This document shows, piece by piece, positions 15,814 through 25,888 of a stretch of DNA of 64,000 nt. How positions within the stretch are numbered: the first letter of the stretch is position 1; each line of letters starts with the position of its first letter. Source of the DNA: Paenibacillus xylanexedens (GTDB lineage Bacteria > Bacillota > Bacilli > Paenibacillales > Paenibacillaceae); NCBI RefSeq assembly GCF_007680605.1, contig NZ_VEIO01000002.1, positions 555,899 to 619,898 on the forward strand. The letters run 5' to 3'. The notes under the pieces are model-generated. The model did no database searches, was not told the DNA's origin, and saw only the letters and a list, made by a program, of their open reading frames with translations. A program made the translations under genes and the position numbers.

Positions 15814-16098
15814 CTACTTCGGTATCACTTTAAAATACTCCTTCAACTGACGCTCCAAAAGGGTGTATTCACGTTTTGTGCGCCAGCTTCTTACAATGTA
15901 CCTGTCCTCACCTGTAATGAGCGCAGGAGTTGTTTTCCAAGCTATACAACGATCACCTACACGATACCCATACTTATCAAAGTCCTTTATACATATTAAT
16001 CGGATGGACTCAAAGTTTTGCTTACCTGTACCGGCACATGAATAACAAATGTATCCGGTAGAGAAGCGGCCGGAGCCGCCGCAACGTTCGCATTTCAT
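15814..16098 (-). CDS. zinc-knuckle-like small phage protein
   Basis: A 94-residue protein. The first 25 residues carry two CxxCxG-type motifs (CERCGGSG and CYSCAGTG), a DnaJ-like zinc-binding arrangement. The remainder ([41 protein letters not shown]) looks like a small beta-barrel. Its ATG overlaps the stop of the upstream DUF7667-like gene on the same strand. The pair is expressed from the promoter at 16375-16403. Function unknown; nucleic acid or protein binding is possible from the zinc motif. Confidence 0.65.
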   Translation of the reverse strand: MKCERCGGSGRFSTGYICYSCAGTGKQNFESIRLICIKDFDKYGYRVGDRCIAWKTTPALITGEDRYIVRSWRTKREYTLLERQLKEYFKVIPK

Positions 16099-16346
16099 AA
16101 GGCATCACCGTAGGAAACTTTGCCTGTATGCTGCAGTTCTTCCAGCCGGGCGCAGGTTTCATGCTGCCACTCTACGTCATTTGTCATCGATGCCAGCAGT
16201 GATTCATTTTGTAACCGCGCTAGTGTCCAACAGTGTTTAGCGTTAAGGGACATGCATTGATCCAGTTCAATCAACTCAGAGTGGGTTAACGCGCGTTTCT
16301 TGTTGATCAACCACAACTCAGCCATTCTTGCGTGATAAGGGAACAT
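16095..16346 (-). CDS. DUF7667-like small prophage protein
   Basis: An 83-residue helical protein. AELWLINKKRALTHSELIELDQCMSLNAKHCWTLARLQNESLLASMTNDVEWQHETCARLEEL resembles a small protein family (DUF7667) often found in Paenibacillus prophages near the lysis genes. AAGGAGG lies seven bases before the ATG. It overlaps the zinc-knuckle gene. No function is known to me. Its presence supports a prophage origin for this minus-strand group. Confidence 0.68.
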   Translation of the reverse strand: MFPYHARMAELWLINKKRALTHSELIELDQCMSLNAKHCWTLARLQNESLLASMTNDVEWQHETCARLEELQHTGKVSYGDAL

Positions 16347-16374
16347 CTCATCGCCTCCTTGATCTTATGAGTCT

Positions 16375-16403
16375 ATTTTACATGCTTTAAAATGCTGTGT
16401 AAA
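16375..16403 (-). promoter_or_regulatory. minus-strand promoter for the small-protein operon
   Basis: On the minus strand a TTTACA -35 (16398-16403) and a TAAAAT -10 (16375-16380) are separated by exactly 17 bases. The core contains TTTAAAATGCTGT on the plus strand, an element repeated in the divergent promoter at 16419-16447, so both promoters may share an operator. Confidence 0.7.
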
Positions 16404-16418
16404 TACCTGAATAGAATG

Positions 16419-16447
16419 TTGTTAAATATTTTTAAATGCTGTAAAAT
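16419..16447 (+). promoter_or_regulatory. plus-strand promoter for the ribbon-helix-helix gene
   Basis: TTGTTA (16419-16424), a 17-base spacer and TAAAAT (16442-16447). The spacer holds TTTTTAAATGCTG, nearly the same as the element in the divergent promoter 40 bases to the left. It may be the binding site of the small ribbon-helix-helix protein encoded next. Confidence 0.62.
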
Positions 16448-16469
16448 TGATGGACAAGGGGTTGATGTT

Positions 16470-16631
16470 ATGGCAGGTAGACCGCCAAAGAAGGATAAGA
16501 AGGTAAGAGAGGCTATATATTTTGAACCCGAACTTATTGAATGGTTGCGTGAAGAGGCTGAAAAACAGAAATGTACAGTAAGTGTGGTTGTTAATCAAAT
16601 AGTGGATGAGAAGAAGAATAAGTTTACATAA
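16470..16631 (+). CDS. small ribbon-helix-helix DNA-binding protein
   Basis: A 53-residue protein starting at ATG 16470; a longer frame from 16392 would include the promoter. AGRPPKKDKKVREAIYFEPELIEWLREEAEKQKCTVSVVVNQIVDEKK has the basic N-terminus, single beta strand and two helices of CopG/Arc-type proteins, which bind DNA as dimers. It lies directly downstream of paired divergent promoters with a repeated element, so autoregulation and control of the minus-strand operon is a reasonable inference. It has no adjacent toxin gene. Confidence 0.72.
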   Translation: MAGRPPKKDKKVREAIYFEPELIEWLREEAEKQKCTVSVVVNQIVDEKKNKFT

Positions 16632-16711
16632 AATTGGTTACCATGATATTACTCTCTCTCCCATGAGTGTTACTATTCAATGCTCAGTCTCCGGACTGGG
16701 TATTTTTACTG

Positions 16712-16741
16712 TTGCTAAAAGAACGTATGTTCGCATATAAT
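16712..16741 (+). promoter_or_regulatory. LexA-controlled (SOS) promoter
   Basis: TTGCTA (16712-16717), an 18-base spacer and TATAAT (16736-16741). Inside the spacer lies GAACGTATGTTCG (16721-16733), matching 13 of 14 positions of the Gram-positive LexA box CGAACRNRYGTTCG. A box between -35 and -10 is the standard place for repression. The two following genes should therefore be induced by DNA damage. Confidence 0.82.
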
Positions 16742-16758
16742 ATTCACGAGGTGATATC

Positions 16759-17046
16759 ATGCTAACGGATTTCCAACGCAAGGTGCTACGTATCTTATAT
16801 AACTACAAAGGTGGACGCAGGAGATTACCAACATTGCATGAGATGACAGTTAAAACAGGCAAGCATAAACCCGATGTTATGGCGGCCCTAGAGGCTCTCA
16901 TAGCCAATAGGTACATACATTGGGAAGATAAGTCGGATACAGCTAATATCGTGATCCTGGAAGGCTGGGAGCGTGAGGAAGACAAACCGCAGATCGAACG
17001 CAAGCCACAGGGGCCAAACAACACAGATTACTGGACTCAATACTAA
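16759..17046 (+). CDS. LexA-like winged-helix protein, SOS-controlled
   Basis: A 95-residue protein. LTDFQRKVLRILYNYKGGRRRLPTLHEMTVKTGKHKPDVMAALEALIANRYIHWED resembles the N-terminal DNA-binding domain of LexA (winged helix), but there is no protease domain; the tail is charged and ends NNTDYWTQY. Such a protein could compete for or resemble LexA sites, or act as a phage transcription switch. GAGGTGATATC precedes the ATG. It is transcribed from a LexA-box promoter and is followed 12 bases later by a YolD-like gene. Confidence 0.72.
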   Translation: MLTDFQRKVLRILYNYKGGRRRLPTLHEMTVKTGKHKPDVMAALEALIANRYIHWEDKSDTANIVILEGWEREEDKPQIERKPQGPNNTDYWTQY

Positions 17047-17058
17047 GGAGGTTTTACT

Positions 17059-17391
17059 ATGGCAAGCAAATTACATGCAAACGGAGTATATGAGGGATCA
17101 CGTATGATCTTGCCCGAGCACCGAGAAGCATACCTGGCTGAGATGGAAGAACAGAAACGGCGCGGTAAACCTCAACTGGATGAACAAGAGATGCAACGGA
17201 TCGGGGAGGTATTGGTGCAATCGTACAAGACAAACTGCTCCGTTGACTTATTAGTATTCAACCCGTTTTATGACGAGCCGGTTACTGGCGTGGTTGTTGG
17301 TCTGGATAATCAAGCTAATCGTGTCAAATTGATGTTAGATGATGAATTTAGGTGGATTCAGTTAGCTGAAATAATGTCTGCAAATGTATGA
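17059..17391 (+). CDS. YolD-like protein
   Basis: A 110-residue protein. ANGVYEGSRMILPEHREAYLAEMEEQKRRGKPQLDEQEMQRIGEVL followed by a beta-rich half (VDLLVFNPFYDEPVTGVVVGLDNQANRVKLML) is the YolD pattern. YolD proteins of SP-beta and similar elements are usually encoded just before a UvrX/YqjW Y-family DNA polymerase and are SOS-controlled. Here the SOS promoter and YolD are present, but the polymerase gene is not; an agr-like cassette follows instead. AAGGAGG lies before the ATG. Confidence 0.85.
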   Translation: MASKLHANGVYEGSRMILPEHREAYLAEMEEQKRRGKPQLDEQEMQRIGEVLVQSYKTNCSVDLLVFNPFYDEPVTGVVVGLDNQANRVKLMLDDEFRWIQLAEIMSANV

Positions 17392-17459
17392 TTTTGGCTA
17401 TGGAATTGCCGCAACCTCATATATAATTGACAGTATAATTATTATGGGGGCCGAAAAAA

Positions 17460-18167
17460 TTGATGGATGCAACACTTTACTATTTCCTCGGCTATTTCGA
17501 TGCGTTATCTTACATATTATTGTGTCTACAACTGTTTATGTTGCCAATAAGGGATAACATTAAGAAAATAGCCGTATACGCTTTATTTGTCACCAGTTTC
17601 TCTTATATGATGCGTATCATCTTCAAGCTACCCGAATTCGATTTAGGGTTACAATATGTATTCCTAGTTTTGTTTCTAAGGTATGCTGTCGAAATTAAAA
17701 CACATATATCTGCTTATGTGTCTGGAGTGGGCATGCTGACATACATTTCATTTCAGTTGCTATTATTCTTTATTTATTCCATATCCGGTATTGTTCCGAT
17801 TGATGTAATCAACCACAACACTGGGGCAGCTGTGTATTTAATACAGATCCCTTCAATATTGATAGGTTTTGCGCTTACTGGAGTGTTGGCTATCCTTCAC
17901 AGAGGGTTTACTTTTATCACCGCTCCACCTCATGACTTCTTAATAAAAGACGATTACTCTAATTCGGAAAAAAAAGTTATGCTTCTTGGCACAGTTATTT
18001 CTATTTCAACAATGGCCCTGACCGTAACACTTCTTTATATCGCCAATCCTCTTTGGCTGGCTATTACGGCATCAGTTGGTTTAATACTCTCTATTTACTT
18101 ATCAATAAGGAGTGACCGGCGCGATGCTATCAAAAATGTCAATGTTTATCGCTCAAACCATAAATAA
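17460..18167 (+). CDS. multi-spanning membrane protein, possible AgrC-like sensor without kinase
   Basis: A 235-residue very hydrophobic protein with about seven membrane spans (residues 15-32, 36-55, 62-80, 84-112, 123-147, 170-190, 195-212) and a short basic cytoplasmic tail. Span number and size fit the sensor half of AgrC/ComP-type peptide receptors, but there is no histidine kinase domain. GGGGG at 17446-17450 serves the TTG 17460 or ATG 17463 start. It overlaps agrB by 44 bases, so they form one unit. It could be a receptor, transporter or immunity protein; the receptor reading rests on context. Confidence 0.6.
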   Translation: MMDATLYYFLGYFDALSYILLCLQLFMLPIRDNIKKIAVYALFVTSFSYMMRIIFKLPEFDLGLQYVFLVLFLRYAVEIKTHISAYVSGVGMLTYISFQLLLFFIYSISGIVPIDVINHNTGAAVYLIQIPSILIGFALTGVLAILHRGFTFITAPPHDFLIKDDYSNSEKKVMLLGTVISISTMALTVTLLYIANPLWLAITASVGLILSIYLSIRSDRRDAIKNVNVYRSNHK

Positions 18168-18630
18168 GGCTGATCCTAAAACCGATATAGAAGTTATGGC
18201 TTATACGTTAAAAAACAAGTTAAACCCCTTATTCGCAATAACAATAGCGTTTTTAATATGCTTATGGACAAACCAGTGGATCGGAGTTGTCGTTTCATAT
18301 CTGCTATTAATGCTCATACGAGGCAAATCAGGCGGAAGGCATCTTCCATCATTAACAGTTTGCTCGATTGTATCTGGCTTGTTCATGGGATTGGTTCCAT
18401 TGATTAACTATCCTGAAATTTTAGTTTTAGGAATGACCATATTTTCCACACTGATATTTGTTTTGTTCGCTCCAAACTATTTTCATGAACATATTGATGA
18501 TGGAAATGATCTGCAGAACAAAATCATCGTGACTGCGGTTGCTACCAGTAATATAGTAATTGGATCAAGTTTGATGGCTTCAATACTGTTTGTTCAGGCA
18601 TTAACGATTATACCCTGGTCTAGGAGGTGA
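18124..18630 (+). CDS. agrB: AgrB-family peptide-processing membrane protease
   Basis: A 168-residue membrane protein (start ATG 18124; AAGGAG at 18107-18112; a GTG at 18112 also fits). The motif LIRGKSGGRHLPSLTVCSI contains the AgrB catalytic His and Cys spaced as in the family, preceded and followed by membrane spans. AgrB cuts the AgrD precursor and helps form the cyclic autoinducer peptide at the membrane. It is followed five bases later by a 43-residue AgrD-like peptide gene, the usual order. A location inside a prophage accessory arm is unusual. Confidence 0.88.
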   Translation: MLSKMSMFIAQTINKADPKTDIEVMAYTLKNKLNPLFAITIAFLICLWTNQWIGVVVSYLLLMLIRGKSGGRHLPSLTVCSIVSGLFMGLVPLINYPEILVLGMTIFSTLIFVLFAPNYFHEHIDDGNDLQNKIIVTAVATSNIVIGSSLMASILFVQALTIIPWSRR

Positions 18631-18634
18631 AGAT

Positions 18635-18766
18635 ATGAAAAACAAACTCTTGAGTATGGCAGGTAAATACTTGGAATCCAACGCTACAAAAGAAGCTTCC
18701 AAGATTAAAACCCTATTCGGTGCAGCGAAATTGCCGGAATCATTGAAAGTTAAAAAAGAGAAGTAA
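18635..18766 (+). CDS. agrD: AgrD-like autoinducer peptide precursor (no cysteine)
   Basis: A 43-residue peptide, too short for routine calling, with AGGAGG at 18622-18627 and ATG at 18635. It has an amphipathic N-terminal helix (MKNKLLSMAGKYLES), a middle segment ATKEASKIKTLFGAAK and a C-terminal LPESLKVKKEK recalling the PxxL recognition tail of AgrD. There is no Cys, so a thiolactone cannot form; a Ser lactone or a linear peptide would be needed. It lies between agrB and the LytTR-like gene, one base before the latter, so translation is coupled. Identity rests on position, size and tail. Confidence 0.62.
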   Translation: MKNKLLSMAGKYLESNATKEASKIKTLFGAAKLPESLKVKKEK

Positions 18767-18767
18767 T

Positions 18768-19517
18768 ATGGATGAAAAAAGGATTAAAGTGTTTGGGGTA
18801 CCATCTTCTGAAGATAGAAGGGCTACTCCAAGCAATTTTTTTTATTACTGCACTGATATGCTTTATGTATCTACCTATAAGCCAAAGAAGAATTATAAGG
18901 TACCCCAAGTGTTTACGGCTCAAGACAGTTATGGACCAGTGTTGACAATGAAGCAATGCAAGGAAGGTCTACCTAAACATTTCGAGTCACTTGTGAATGG
19001 ATCAATAGTTAACCTCAAGAAAGTCGCAGAAATCAAGAAGACGGATCTAGGGGCGCAGTTTATATTTAACGTGGATATGGAGCCGATAGAAATATCGGAG
19101 TACGCATACGACAGTAAACCTTGGATAGAAATATTGCGATCAGCTCAAGAGGAACCAGAGGATGACAGGTGGCTACCTGCAATAGAGTATAACGAAGGAA
19201 AAGGACAAGGGGAAGGCAAACTCATTAGAATGCGGGATGTAGTGTGTGTTGAATCTTGCGAGCCTAAGGCTAACTATTATGTACCACTATACAAGTGCGA
19301 GTATAAAGAGTATGTAGAGGCAATGACATTGCAGTCCTACAAACCTCTGTTCCCCAAATTATTTCCTTTACTTAACACGAACCTTGTGAATATTGATCAG
19401 GTGGATAGCGCACAGGATTTGATATTTGATGTAGTGGTTAGATTTAAAAACTCACCTCTGACAACGAGTATGGCTCATAAATATAAGAAGCACTTTCCAG
19501 AGTTCTTCAAAAAATAA
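18768..19517 (+). CDS. tandem LytTR-like DNA-binding regulator
   Basis: A 249-residue protein without signal peptide or receiver domain. Two similar halves are visible. Each ends with a LytTR-type pattern: LPKHFESLVNGSIVNLKKVAEIKKTDLGAQFIF (about residues 67-100) and LFPKLFPLLNTNLVNIDQVDSAQDLIFDVVV (about residues 196-226), equivalent to the 'F.r.h.s.iVN...I' core of AgrA/LytTR domains. The first half has a clear beta-rich run before it (ADMLYVST-like region near residues 27-55). It is the fourth gene of the agr-like unit and the obvious output regulator. Regulation by the peptide without phosphorylation is inferred. Confidence 0.6.
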   Translation: MDEKRIKVFGVPSSEDRRATPSNFFYYCTDMLYVSTYKPKKNYKVPQVFTAQDSYGPVLTMKQCKEGLPKHFESLVNGSIVNLKKVAEIKKTDLGAQFIFNVDMEPIEISEYAYDSKPWIEILRSAQEEPEDDRWLPAIEYNEGKGQGEGKLIRMRDVVCVESCEPKANYYVPLYKCEYKEYVEAMTLQSYKPLFPKLFPLLNTNLVNIDQVDSAQDLIFDVVVRFKNSPLTTSMAHKYKKHFPEFFKK

Positions 19518-19549
19518 GGCCATCCCTGAACATGCAGGAGTGGCCTTAT
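19514..19549 (+). terminator. hairpin after the agr-like cassette
   Basis: ATAAGGCCA (19514-19522) pairs with TGGCCTTAT (19541-19549) across an 18-base loop. No strong T-run follows, so termination may be partial or factor-assisted. Confidence 0.55.
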
Positions 19550-19773
19550 CACATTCTATGTCATATGTCAATGAAAAGTTAGCCTAGTAAAGTCCGGTGA
19601 ATATTTATCGACAACCATCGACAAATTCCACTATTATCCTGTGATAAACTAAATATGGAAAGAAGGTCATATGATCATATGTAGTTGTTAAGAGAAAGGT
19701 GGGTTGTGATGGCAAGATTTTCAGAACTTATATATTCCGAACTACTCCAAGGGAGTGCGGAAATTTCCGCAGT
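19550..19773. promoter_or_regulatory. regulatory gap with direct repeats and a 14-bp palindrome
   Basis: The gap carries two ATCGACAA repeats (19598-19605 and 19609-19616), resembling Spo0A-type boxes with a mismatch, and a perfect palindrome CATATGATCATATG (19667-19680), with related CATATG sequence at 19562-19567. These are candidate operator sites for the LytTR-like or HTH proteins nearby. A very short plus-strand frame begins at 19709. Confidence 0.4.
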
Positions 19774-19798
19774 TTACAACATCGACGTATACTTGTAA
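19709..19798 (+). CDS. possible 29-residue small protein
   Basis: ATG at 19709 follows AAAGGTGGG and opens a 29-codon frame (ARFSELIYSELLQGSAEISAV...). It runs over the palindrome-proximal region and overlaps the end of the minus-strand HTH gene by 25 bases. A good ribosome site and a helical N-terminus make it plausible, but there is no homologue to point to. Confidence 0.3.
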   Translation: MARFSELIYSELLQGSAEISAVYNIDVYL

Positions 19799-20001
19799 AA
19801 CTTCTCCATCGGAACTTCTAAGACAAGGGATGACAGAATGAGGACCTCCACAGTCATCTTCTGTGTACCGTTGCAATAGTGGGATACCATCCGTGGTGTT
19901 ATTCCAGTTATACGCGCGAATTCAGCTTGAGTCATGTCGCGATGATCAAGCCAATGTTGAAGTAAACATCTCCCCAGGGAGATTTTCTTCACCTTTAACA
20001 C
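19774..20001 (-). CDS. small Cro/CI-type helix-turn-helix protein
   Basis: A 75-residue protein whose body (LLQHWLDHRDMTQAEFARITGITPRMVSHYCNGTQKMTVEVLILSSLVLEVPMEKFY) is a complete XRE-type HTH domain with the recognition helix at ITPRMVSHY. It resembles single-domain phage regulators. The start is a GTG (20001 or 19992) without a strong ribosome site. Its 3' end overlaps the 29-residue frame on the plus strand. Likely target: operators in the gap between it and the agr-like cassette. Confidence 0.7.
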   Translation of the reverse strand: MLKVKKISLGRCLLQHWLDHRDMTQAEFARITGITPRMVSHYCNGTQKMTVEVLILSSLVLEVPMEKFYKYTSML

Positions 20002-20106
20002 CTGACATTAAATCATTTTTGTTACAGGGCACATTATATCATCAATATACTTATAGGTAAATGAAGATCGATAGCAAATATCACACAACCAAGAGGAGAA
20101 GTAGGG

Positions 20107-20361
20107 ATGAAAAAAACAAAAAGTAGTGGTGAATATGGTGAGAGACTAAAACAAATACTTTCATATTGTGAATCTAAAGAAGACTTGATGCATACAAGGT
20201 TGTCGGTAATCATTAATGAACTTTGGGATATTCCATCCGTCAGTAAAGATTTGCTATCAGAAATTGAAGAATTATATATTCAGAAGGGTGAATTGTATTG
20301 TTCGTTAGCGTATGATAAAGGATATGAGGATGGTTATGAAGATCATTGCAAAAGTTGTTAA
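20107..20361 (+). CDS. small acidic protein, unknown
   Basis: An 84-residue mostly helical, acidic protein (MKKTKSSGEYGERLKQILSYCESKEDLMHTRLSVIINELWDIPSVSKDLLSEIEELYIQKGELYCSLAYDKGYEDGYEDHC). AGAGGAGAAGTAGGG precedes the ATG. The repeated GYEDGYED at the end is notable. No family recognised. It is the last gene before a 312-base gap that may hold the prophage boundary. Confidence 0.55.
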   Translation: MKKTKSSGEYGERLKQILSYCESKEDLMHTRLSVIINELWDIPSVSKDLLSEIEELYIQKGELYCSLAYDKGYEDGYEDHCKSC

Positions 20362-20673
20362 CATGTAAACAGTTTGCTAACCAAATCTTGTTAACAGAAG
20401 AGACAAAAAGTTGAACATGTTACAAGAACAAAACCTAAAAAACGCGATTTGCCGCATTATTGTACACACAAGTTAAAGATGTTACAGAGGCTGAAGAAAT
20501 GGGCGGCATGATGTAATAAAGGTGTAAAAACCTTTGTTATGCCGATAGAGGAAAGGCTCCCGAAAGGGAGCCTTTTTCTTTTTATCGCAACCGTAAATCG
20601 TTTTAAGCGTATGTATAAGGATGCACAGAGTGCGGTAGAGTAAATAATTACAACCGGGTAAGGAGGGATAACG
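20362..20673. other. gene-free stretch with structured region, possible prophage edge
   Basis: This 312-base gap has a nested hairpin at 20505-20543 (outer GGCAT/ATGCC, inner AAAGGT/ACCTTT) immediately before a strong terminator (20552-20580). It might be the 3' end of a short untranslated RNA. A tiny frame (MLQRLKKWAA) starts at 20478. I see no integrase, tRNA or clear attachment site, so the prophage end is not fixed. Confidence 0.4.
20552..20580 (+). terminator. strong intrinsic terminator
   Basis: A perfect ten-base stem AAAGGCTCCC / GGGAGCCTTT (20552-20561 and 20566-20575) with a GAAA tetraloop and a T-run (TTTTTCTTTTT). No annotated gene ends just upstream, so it implies a short transcript in the preceding gap. 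Confidence 0.88.
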
Positions 20674-20910
20674 ATGAGAAAAAGCACAAAATGGGTGCTG
20701 TGGATTCTGGGTTTCATATTGGCCGGGATCTTTGTCAACTTCTATATGAATCAATTTAGTTTTGCTTATGCGTTGATTGCTGTGCTGCTCATGTTCTTTA
20801 CAGGTTGGGGGTTCTTGGCAAAGCTAAAAAATGACGTTCATCAGCACGAAGAATATCACAAAAGAGTGCACGAGTCAGCGGAAGAGGATATAGATCGTTA
20901 CACGAGATAA
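20674..20910 (+). CDS. small membrane protein, unknown
   Basis: A 78-residue protein with two hydrophobic spans (residues 7-26, WVLWILGFILAGIFVNFYM, and 30-49, FAYALIAVLLMFFTGWGFLA) and a charged histidine-rich C-terminal tail (NDVHQHEEYHKRVHESAEEDIDRY). AAGGAGGG precedes the ATG. It looks like a typical small membrane protein of the chromosome. Function unknown. Confidence 0.65.
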   Translation: MRKSTKWVLWILGFILAGIFVNFYMNQFSFAYALIAVLLMFFTGWGFLAKLKNDVHQHEEYHKRVHESAEEDIDRYTR

Positions 20911-20980
20911 TCTGCAGAGTGTTTCAATAGTTCTATCACCACTTCCGATATTGGTTAAATACCAATTAGGAGGGGATAGG

Positions 20981-21331
20981 ATGAAGATGAAACGAATGAA
21001 ATTGCTTCTGTTATTATGCATTGTATTGATCTTCTCTATGTTGGCCGCCTGTGGTGCGGATGACATCAAACATGAGAAGAGTGCGCATTGGGATGTATCA
21101 TTGCAACGTTCAACAGGTTCATACGGGATTGTTTACATAGGAGATGAGAGTACCGTCAAAGATTTCGTCTACAAAGTCATAGGACCAAATTTTGAGCGGT
21201 GGGGACGATCACTCGCCAAACAACCGACACCGGTTACCGAGTCCGGTGCATTAAATCCGGTGGATAACAAAGAGCCAATTACGTTTAACATTAGCTGGAA
21301 TGACAAAAGCGAGAGTGTAACGTTTGATTAG
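20981..21331 (+). CDS. small lipoprotein, unknown
   Basis: A 116-residue protein. Start at ATG 20981, ten bases after AGGAGGGG. Signal peptide with lipobox MLAAC (residues 20-24, LLLLLCIVLIFSMLAAC), so it is exported and lipid-anchored. The mature part ends NKEPITFNISWNDKSESVTF and has a small beta-rich domain. A member of the many short Paenibacillus lipoproteins; no family name recognised. A terminator follows. Confidence 0.68.
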   Translation: MKMKRMKLLLLLCIVLIFSMLAACGADDIKHEKSAHWDVSLQRSTGSYGIVYIGDESTVKDFVYKVIGPNFERWGRSLAKQPTPVTESGALNPVDNKEPITFNISWNDKSESVTFD

Positions 21332-21346
21332 TCAACGATCTCCATC

Positions 21347-21388
21347 ATAAAAATCCCTGTCAGCATCATGCCAACAGGGATTTTATGT
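21347..21388. terminator. bidirectional terminator between lipoprotein and lacZ
   Basis: An 11-base stem, AAAATCCCTGT (21350-21360) with ACAGGGATTTT (21374-21384), flanked by A and T runs. It can end transcription from both convergent genes. Confidence 0.8.
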
Positions 21389-21437
21389 TTGTTACGAGGA
21401 AGGAACCTAAGAAATTAAACTGAATGGAGCGGGAGCT

Positions 21438-24706
<3,269 letters not shown>

Positions 24707-25546
24707 ATGAATACACGAATCTTTTTTGGTAAAACAGACGAAGCCGCACGTCTGCCAGTTTATATGACGACCGTTGGGTATTGGGAACATCAATTTGAAA
24801 CGGAGCGCCCGGAGGGTTTTCCCGATTACCAGATTCATCAGGTCATTCAGGGACAAGGCAGGCTGATTATAGAGGATGAAGGAGAATATATCGTTGGCCC
24901 AGGGGAGGTATTTATCACCTACCCGAATATTCCGCATGAGTATAGGCCTATTACGGATCACTGGGAACTGGCGTGGGTATCCTTTCAGGGTCGGGAGGCA
25001 AGTCAGCTACTGGCCTATGCGGGAATCACCAGTTCAGGAGTATATAAACTTAGAAAACCCGAACTGCTGAATGCTCTGGAACAAATGCTTTCAAGGCGAG
25101 AGGAAGATGCAGGAGATACGATGAATGCTACCGATGATCGGGACAGTTCCAAACACCTGTACGCCTTGCTTCTGGATCTGAAGCCTTTGCTCATTGTGTC
25201 GGACAACGATAACGACGAGATGGAACGGTTGAAACCAGTGCTACGTTATATTACAGAGCATCTGGATCAGCCCTTGTCGCTGAAGGAACTGGCCGATGTG
25301 GCTGTCGTATCCCCTCAATATTTGTGCCGGTTGTTTCAGAAAGCACTTCGTGTCAGACCTGTATTCTACGTTAACCAGGAACGGATCAATCGCAGCAAAC
25401 AGCTGATGTTCAGTGAACGGGAGCTCCGAATTTATGAAGTGGCTGACCGGGTAGGGTATGAAAATGCGAGTTATTTCTGTACGATATTTAAACGACATAC
25501 GGGCATGAGTCCCGAAAAGTTTCGGAAACTGCATGGTTTAGGCTGA

Positions 25547-25888
25547 AAACAAACAAGATGCCTAACGTGTATGTTTATCTGTTCTTCGTTTGTTGTTCGT
25601 CTCATCTGTTCCTTGTTCATTTTTTGATCTGTTCTTCATCTGAATTTCAGTTTCTCTTAAGGTTGAGGGATTAATATCATTCTTGTAAACCCCTTCTCGT
25701 GTTAAATAGATGTGTGACTGGCCCTGTTCGGATTGTCCTCCGAGCAGGGCACTTTTTTTATGTTTAGCTGAGCGATCATACTCATGATATGATGAGAGAG
25801 AAGAATGACCATAATCATATAATGTAAACAGAGAGATAGCGATTAGACGAAGTTCTATTTTCATAAAAAGGGAAAGGCAGGGAAGTGC
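25547..25888. repeat. dispersed conserved element, copy 1 (25646-25755)
   Basis: Within this 342-base gap, 25681-25720 is identical over 40 bases to 29405-29444; similarity continues to both sides (TTCAG.TTCT.TTAAGGT upstream). Both copies end in a hairpin with T-run, here CCCTG...CAGGG (25722-25748) followed by seven T. The conserved core plus its own terminator suggests a small RNA or a leader-type element rather than a chance match. Its orientation is plus. Confidence 0.6.

Noticed and set aside
17460..18167. Complete AgrC histidine kinase
   Set aside because: Only membrane spans are present; there is no H-box or ATPase domain.
20362..20673. Prophage attachment site
   Set aside because: Without the left end of the prophage in the window, no repeated core can be compared.
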